This document shows, piece by piece, positions 44,614 to 53,600 of a DNA stretch of 64,000 nt (its first letter is position 1; every line of letters starts with the position of its first letter). This DNA is from Branchiostoma floridae. Taxonomy: Eukaryota; Chordata; Leptocardii; Amphioxiformes; Branchiostomatidae. The stretch covers positions 14,738,603 to 14,802,602 of the forward strand of contig NC_049992.1 of NCBI RefSeq assembly GCF_000003815.2. Direction: 5' to 3'. The notes beneath the pieces are model-generated. The model saw only the letters and a list, made by a program, of their open reading frames with translations, searched no databases and was not told the origin of the DNA. Made by a program: the position numbers and the translations under genes.

Positions 44614-47600
44614 CTGCAGGAAAACATAAGATATCATTAGTATGAAGAAAGAACGAGCCGGTATTAAGAAGGAGCCTATGAGTCTGTAGAAGGAGAAACA
44701 TGGCGCGACAAGGTTATCAGGGGATAGCCCTGGTGGATGTCGATGGGACTGAAGGAAAATAGCATTTGATATATTGATACATAACACTCGGAGTAATATT
44801 CATGTATTTATGAGATTGTTTTTATTAACCATGTTTAGAAACCATGTTTACTGCATTACTACCCTTTGTATCTATATGCCTGTACTTAGCCCGATAAGGC
44901 ATGAATGTGCGATAAAGGCTATTATTATTATTATTCATTACTAGTCTTACTCTGATATGATATGATATCATGGAAGAAGAATGGTTTGGAATGTATAATT
45001 TATGCCTTCTTTATACATAGCTTCTGTCTGTTTCGTTCATTAACTTCATACTAACTACATAGAGTCAAACGCTTAATGTGTAGTAATGTTAAGGCAGTAT
45101 CTCACTGCAGTTGGGGCACCGGTGCGGCACTGCCACGTTCGAAATATTACTCAACGGATTTCAGAGATAAAGAACGACTTTTCTTACGTTTTGTGTATGT
45201 TGGTGTCTTCTTAGTCATACTTCTACGTATTACCCAATATCTTAATCGTAAAAAAATCGGCGAAAATAACACAACAGTGCTGCAGTGAACGAACCCCACA
45301 GTGCCGCACCGGTGCCCCAAGTGCAGTGAGATACCGCTTTTAAAGAGATAAGGTGACCCTACCCTCTGTAGTGGGCAGAAACACTGCGTAATTTGAAGGG
45401 AACAGGCCTATCCTTCCCTTCAGGTAGCCTAGGCACCAGCCGCCATTTTCTCCCTCCAGTACCTCGATGACGTCATCGATGTCCAGCTGCAGCTCGTTTT
45501 CGTCTGTTGGTGAGTACGGGTACAACACTCTGGCAAACCGTCTGTCTGTGAAACGGTGTTACAAATAGTGTTTATTGCACAGCAATTGTACAATGTACAA
45601 AGCATGCTATCTTATATGTTACGTTGCAACCACTCTATGAGACTAATGTACATAACATTACAAAAAAAGGCAATTTTTTTCCAGTAGAATACTACTTCTT
45701 TGTGCTTTAACGGCTAAGGGTAAAATTTCAAACGCTTATGCATCTTTATATATGTTGCTCTATATGTATGTTGTACAATGCAGGGGTTGTCACATGTTAA
45801 TATGTATCTATATACATGTAAGTACTGGCCAAAACCCACTATGCGGTATCCCGGGAAGGTAGTTGAATTTCCGATTTGAATCAAGTATTCCTGGCATGGC
45901 GTAAAATGACAGACACTGCGTACATGTTGAAGTAAGAGCATAAAAGAAATTGGGACAGTCAGAATGTGATATTCGTTCTTTAATGATGTGCTTACAGTTC
46001 GAGAATTCGAGCATTCGAGAAGCACTATACAAATTACACAAATAATTTTAAAATGAACCTACCTTGGCCCTTCTTGTTTTTTCGAAGGGTGCCTATCCCT
46101 GTATTTAATGGAGACATCTTGGGTTTGTCTGTGGTGAAAAAAAGGAGGAGTTAAATTAAGAAAATTTTTTTCTTTATATCTGAAGTTCACTAAGTAATCT
46201 TTCGACCACTACAGTGCCGAACCGGTGTCCCAAGTGCAGTGAGATACTACCTTAGATATGACAGATGAAGCTAACAGCAGAAGCTCCAAAAAAAGCAAAA
46301 TTTATGATGATAACAGAAATAACAAATATAACAAAAGTTAATAATAAGTGAGCCAGTTATTACAATCAGTCTGCCCTTCCACAAGGCGATATGATAATAT
46401 ACTTTGTAAAAGAAATGTACATGACGAAGAAACCATTCAAAATTCAAGGTACTAGATTTTCTACTTTTATGTACTATATGAATCATAGCTAGTAAAACTG
46501 AAAGGCCTTCTGTTTCGGTACCATGAGTGCAAATTAAAAAACAAAAAACAAAATTGGATTCATTTTAAAGTACATTTCAGATTTTGAAATACCATTGCAT
46601 GCAGTATGCTCCGTACCTGGTGGTTTCGGACCGTCTGTTGTGGATGCTGTAGCGGCCGTCTTGTCTTCAATGGCGCCCTCCCCCCTGCCGATCAGATTGT
46701 AGTAGAAGGCGAACTTGTTTCTCTCCTTCTCGTGTTGTCTCTTCCTGATGTAACAGCCCAGGAGAACCAGGCACAGACCCAGCCACAGACAACCCACCAG
46801 GACCCCAGTGGCGATGGCGATCGTGAACATGTCCAAACCTTTTGTAGGTGCTGAAGGAAAATTGAATATTCAAACCAGACTTTATAAGAAGAAGAAGACG
46901 ATATGGTATAGCGATTTGATGTTGACAGTACTATTATGAGGACTCCGATATTTACTACATAACGAGTGTGAAACGTGAGCTGTTAGTCATTTTTTACACT
47001 GTGCGAAGTGACATTTAATTCCCATAATGATCATAAATATACGGCCAATCCAATTTGTTAGCGACGACTGTGCGTTACTCGCCAAATTTCCTCTACGCTG
47101 TCACTAATGCTACATACTTATTGATTACTAACAACCTAGCTTTTATCATCTGATGAAATATTTGACCAAGATGTAAGATGTAAAAAATATATTTGACCAT
47201 AAACTTACGTCTGACTGTCACAAACAAGGCCTTAGTGTCCCCATCACCGATACCATTTGTGGCGGAGCATTTATAAGATCCCGTGTCATTCATCCTCAAC
47301 ATGTCGAAGACCTGAGAGCACGCCCGTAGGTTGTGTGGTAGGTTCTGAGGCTTGCAGGGGAGTCGGACCCCGTCTCGGGTCCACGTGACGTTAGGGAGGG
47401 GGTAGCCGTCAGCGATGCACTCCAGGGTGAGCACGTCGTCCGCGGTGGCAATCAGAGACTCGGAGATTCGCGTTACACTAGGAGGATCTGGTAAAATTCA
47501 AGATTCAATCAAAACATGTTATTAAAGGTGTTATCTCACTGCACTTGCGTCAGGCTTGTGCCACTGAGGGGTTCGTTCGCTACGTCACTGTTTTGTCATT

Positions 47601-50600
47601 TTCTCCGATTTTTTTACAATGTAGATATGGCGTAATAAAAGTATGACTTAGAAGACGACAAGTTTGAAAGTCGTTAGGCATTTTTCCAACCCCGCAAGCG
47701 TGACCCTGACGCAAATGAGATACCACCTTAACCCTGTAGGACAATACATCATTACAACAGGGAAAAAGAGTGTCATATTTGGTATCTTTACAAGGTACAT
47801 GTGGATTATTTGATTACGTCATTGCCATTATTGAACATATAATAAGGTCAGGAAAGCACATGAGTGCACTCGTAGTTCTATTCTTAACAGCAAAAAAAGT
47901 GAAATATTTCCATATTGCAAATTTAGCAAACGGCAATCCTTTTTTCTAAGGAGAATATTTGTTTATTCCCATTGAGCAGACTGTGGTCATCTCACACCAT
48001 TCCACATAAAAAGCGAGCATGCAAAAAACTCCATTAATATGTCAATGTGATTCTGATGCGCTCAGTTGGTTAAATTCACATGTTGTCAACTTCACAACAT
48101 CCATCAATGCAGCATGCACTACGAAAATGCGTTTGATGTGTAACGAATGGAAACATGTGTAAACTGATGGGTGAATATAGATAGTTCATGAAACTTTTAT
48201 TGATATACATGTGTAAGGCTGTTTGTAGAAATGAAAAATAGAATTGAATTTGCAAAAATATATGCAAGTAATGCCCATGTATCTAGTCTTTTATTCAATA
48301 TTTTTCGTTTTGAAAAGCTGCCCGGTCGGGACCGTTTTTGAAATGTGGCGAAGTCCTTACGTGATGTTTAAATATGCAAACACCTACATTGAACTTTCAG
48401 AGTCAAGCTGGCTTTGATGGGTCGAGACGAGGCAGGATGTCGTACGGCACACGTGTACCTCCCCGCGTCCATCCTGTCCACAAACCGCACGACCAGAGAC
48501 GGCATCTTCATCGTTCCTCCCGAGTACTTCATCCCATCCAGTCTCAGATGTTCTACCGGCATGTTGTCCTTCTCCCACCACAAGGACGAGATGTTGTTGG
48601 GCCTGCCGTTGAAGACGGTACACTTCAGGGTCACGCTTTTACCGGATGTGACGACGAGTGGACCCGGGGGACCAACCTTTACTTCCGGTGGCACTGATGG
48701 GCAAGATGATATTCAATTGTTATATTTTGCAAATTATTGCCCGTGGGCCGATTGCAGGTGACAAAAAAATGAAATACAAACATTAGCAACGGTAAAGACA
48801 AAGTGGAACGAGAAGAAGAAAGACTGACTGCATATACATGTCTAGGCCACTGCAGCAACAGAACACAGTGATCAGCAGCAAACAATGGTAAACATCACAG
48901 TAAGCGACTACTCTAGTCTAAAGGCTAACTCTAAAATGTGACTTATTGGGTTTGACTTCCTTTTTGAAGAAGACGAAGGATCCCACTTTTTTCTGTATTG
49001 TTTGGGTTTTGTGATGTTAAGACAGGAGTTGTCTTCTTTTTGTTTGTAAATGCGGAGTGATTGGGATGGAATTTGGTGACCTCTTTTAACCTTTTTTTTC
49101 TGTTCTCAATGTTGAATAGATGTTTGAAGAGCAAACAGATCTACCAGTAAGTTAATATAAACTCATAACACTTATGATTAATTCGTGATAAAGACAACTA
49201 AAAAAAGTCAAACCTAACCGAACTTTGAGACTAATAAAGTCGAAATCTTTTCCCCAACACTACGTATGATTATAAATCGTACACAATTTAGCCTCTAGAA
49301 GAAATGATAGTATATGCCTAGCTTTACGATAAACCAGTCACCTGGGTAACGCTGATCCGCTAAAAAGAACATCGGAAAACGAGCATCAACAGAGCTTTCA
49401 TGCATAACCGTGAAATGACGATTCGATTTTTATGCCATGCTCTGACTGTATCTTATGTTTAAGGATGGGATTTTCCACTGAGTAGCGATGAGTGTATTGG
49501 ATAGTAACACGTGATCCCGGGAGAACCATCATGCCTGAAGGCGCTAGAGAAACTCGGCTGTGATTTATCTCCTTGCCACACCGTGTTCAATTTTCCGTAA
49601 AGGTCACGTCTTTCAAGAGATAAACGCGTCTTAGTCTAAAATCCATATCCCGACTCAACAAGAACAGTTAATAAAAACCTGCCCACCCTCGGGTGTACAT
49701 GGCGCAAAATTAGGCTTTCAGGCAACAGTGGATTTAACATCATCTCGCTTCGTCTTCTGATGAAATAGACTGGAGGATAACTTTGTGGCAGTCAGTGAAA
49801 AAATGGGAGGAATATTTATGTGTAAAATTGCGACTGTTACACCGTAGTAAGCCTGCAGCAATATCTGTTATTGCTGGGATATTTGAAGAATAGGATAACG
49901 TCAAAGAAGCGAAAATATGTGACTATCCCGTTGATTAGTTCTAAGTACCGTAGCCCGCAGGACATCCATTCGTACAAGGCAATATGACAGCTGTAATGAA
50001 GAATCGGATCATGTTATGTAAAGCCCGAGGCCACCATAAGATAAGCATCTTAACGTCTGGAAGACGGATGTTGCTGCCATTTTGTAGAAACATGGTGAAG
50101 TAAACAGGCGGATGCTGATGCTGACAGTCAAATTATACAGAAGAGTAAATGCCGGGTATTCCAACTCATGTCTACTGATCTGTATTCTGATGGTTGAACG
50201 AGGTAATTTATTGACTGCGCCATAATTAAAACGAAAAGGTCACCAGCAGTTTGCCGTTGACCTTCATACGTCCTGTTATAATGGTCTGCATTTGAAATAT
50301 TGTCACAGACGTTACCATAACGTACAAATATATTGTCAGCAGTTGTTAGACGAATGTGAGAATGGTAGATAGCTATCTAGTCTGCTTTATACTCTATCTG
50401 CATGCTTTCCTGAGTGGTGGGACTCTAATATAGATATTCGGTTAATGGCCTAGTGTGTCATTTTTGTTTGCCTGTATTTGGCACTGTATGTATTTACTAC
50501 ATGCCATGTATTCATGCTAATTATTGTGTATGTTTTCTAGGATTCAACCGCAAAGATGCGGTGGCTACTGAAACAAGACCTGGCTAAATAAAACAGAAAT

Positions 50601-53600
50601 ACATAATAATTTGATAAATTTCCAATCCCCATAGAGGCTTAGACATGCTTAAATGCATATATCATACAACAAGTGTCTATGACTGTTATTACCTACAAGA
50701 ATACAAATTACTAGTACTCCTCTTGCGTTTGCGTATGTTGAGTACACAATCTCAATCAAACCAGCCTAACGTAAAGGCCAGCAAACTGAAATATGACACA
50801 TCGCCACTTTCGCGTTCTTTTCGAGTTTTTTTCCGCTGACAAGACATAATCCCGAATAAGCCCATGAATAAGTGGAATCATCCCACTATGGACGAAGATA
50901 AACCAGTTTGAGCTACTCACTAGGTTTCAAAGCTACAACCGGAGCCTTATAAGTACGGACTCACCTAACACCACCAGCTCAGTGATGGCTTCTTCAGTGA
51001 CCAGATCATCCGTCATGATCTTCAGGAAGTACCTGCCGGCATCACCTGAAGCCGCCCGCATGATCCTCAGAGACGCCTGGTCCTCGATACGGGCTCGACC
51101 AGCAAACTGCCCGTAAGATTTGGAGTTTCCTAACAGGGGGTTATAGGTGTAAACTTGGGTAGCCTTCTGGTCGACGCTGTCTCGTTTGATCCACTCGATC
51201 AGGTTCAGCTGCCTGCTGGTGGTGTAAGTGGCCGGGATAACGACATCTTCTCCGGCTATGGCGTTGACTTTTGCCGGTAGGGTCAGCTGAAGTCCTGTTT
51301 GTGCTTGGGCCGCTAGAGAATGAAAAGTAAACAATGTACATCAAGCACGTTTGAATTAAATGCCGAACATTTACATTTGTCGCAATGCAAGAGTTACTGG
51401 ATACGTTTTGTAAATGGTTAAAGGTTTTAGATACCATCCGAAAATAACTCGTATATGAATTTGTCAGTTATGAGGTTTTGTTTCTTCCACGCATCACAAA
51501 TCGAGGTCAAGATGATGGTTACGTGATAAAGTTTGTTTTCTTTGCGATCTTATGTCGCAATGATGTCATAAAAGTTTTCCTCATTTCTGCCTGGTCACTC
51601 TCCCTTTACCTACGCCAGCTACCCACTCACTGAATATGCACATAGAGGGCAACCCTAATATATCATCGTAGTCTATAGACGGTATTGATTATTCCAAAGG
51701 TCAAGACAGCATTAAAGCCTTCAATCTAAGCGATAGTAAAAAGTAATTTTCATCCTCTTCAATATTAACTGGAGGCGGACACTCTGTGTTATGTTGGAAT
51801 ATTGCGTTTGACAATCCATCTCGTCGTGCTGACCCTTCCGACCGCACCGGGGAGATACCCGGAATGAGATGGATGTTACTTCATCGTGTAGGTAACCCCA
51901 TCATCGCCATAGATTAGCCCCAAATCGATTTCTCTCTCTTCTCCCAAGCAATAGCGATCCGTCATCTTTCTGGTCTGTATATCACAGCGACGACAGCCCC
52001 TAAAAGGAAAGCCAATTCTCATAGCTTTAAGAGTAGTCGGAAGCTGTACCGGTGGCTTGGCGCCAGCTATGATTACCCGGTCTTCCTAGAAGGGCACATA
52101 AATTTGGAGAAAGTGCGAAGTTCTCCCCATGGCTGTCTATTATCTTGATTGGATATATTCTGTACGTGAGCGAGTGCCGTATGTGGATTCATATCTAGGT
52201 CAGAGATGGAACATCAAACCCATTTCTCCGGGAACCCATGGAATACTAACTAGCGTCAAACGATCCATCTTGCCTTCTGCAGATTGGATGTTATTCATGC
52301 AGCAAAATGCTGATTTGTTTTCGAGGCTGTGTAATTAATGGGCTATTCCTAAGAGGCATTGCATCTTAAAACAAAGTAGACAGGGAAAATATCAGAACAG
52401 CGATTCCTATTACGGTTATTCATGTATTCTCAAAACCAATTCAAGTTATATTTGAAGATAGTGCTGGTGAATCCCTAGCGTTTAACGAAAGCTGATACAA
52501 ATTTGCAACACGGCACGTGAGTATATTCCCAAGCGGAAATTATGAAAATTAACGAGGCTGGCTTTGTAACAGACCTGAAAACAATGGGGATAATCAACCA
52601 TATCTAATACCAAAGACGATTCGCAACGCTAAGCAATTATCATTCCCACACTAGCTGGAAACGCATGGAAATAGCTTTATGGGCACAATTATCTCGTTCT
52701 TTGATTCAGGGACCAAGAAAATTACATGCCTTTGGTAATTAACCTGGCTATTGCTGTATAATGGGGCCTTTATCAGCCATACCATCTGGTGAGGGGATTT
52801 TCGATTTTCCTCGCTACTTTGCTACATTTATACAAAATCGAAGGCCACAATCTTTCCTCTTTGTCATTCTAATTCCATCCAAATACTTTGAACCCGTGAT
52901 CGTTGGAGTTTTAATTCTAAGTGTGGATGTATTTAATCAATTATTGCGGAGTATTAGTTTTCCACGCACGTGCCTCATTACGACCAGCCGTTGCTGTTGC
53001 ATACCATTATAAATTAATGCGATTTACCGCCGAAATTGCTCGAGGAGTATCGTCATTGATCATCGTGTTGAGGTGACAAGATGGATTCCCTGGAAAAACA
53101 AAGCCCCAAACAACGTTTCTCTCCCCCTCTCTTTCTCTCTCTCTCTCCCTCTCTCTTTCACTCTAGAAGAATATTGATTCGTAGTTGAGCTGATGTACAC
53201 TATGAAATTTGCTGTATATTTTGACGGGCTATCTTTATCGTATGCGTTCGTATTACAAGGTGGTGAATGAAACCATGAAAAATACAATTTTGAAATGATT
53301 GGTTTTTAATTGCCGACTCGCCAACCTTAATATTTCATGTGGTCTTAAGGGAGACAAGGGCGTGAATACTTAATTGCTCATATTCTGCTTGCCTTTAACC
53401 AAGGTCCCGACGTCAAATACTTACCAAGGGAGAAATAAATAAAAAATGCACGGCTAGAAAATTAAAACAAGCTACAATATAAACATGAAAAAGAAATGTA
53501 TTCATGACAGCATACTCGGTGTAGATCTCCGGCACAATCAGGTAGAATTTCTTTCTACTTAACGGCGAACGCTAAGTGACTGTGTAGCGACCAAGACTGG

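Noticed and set aside
48374-48697. Plus-strand open frames opposite the Ig exons (also 15674-16042 and 14830-15216)
   Set aside because: Shadows of the minus-strand Ig exons. They have no domain of their own.
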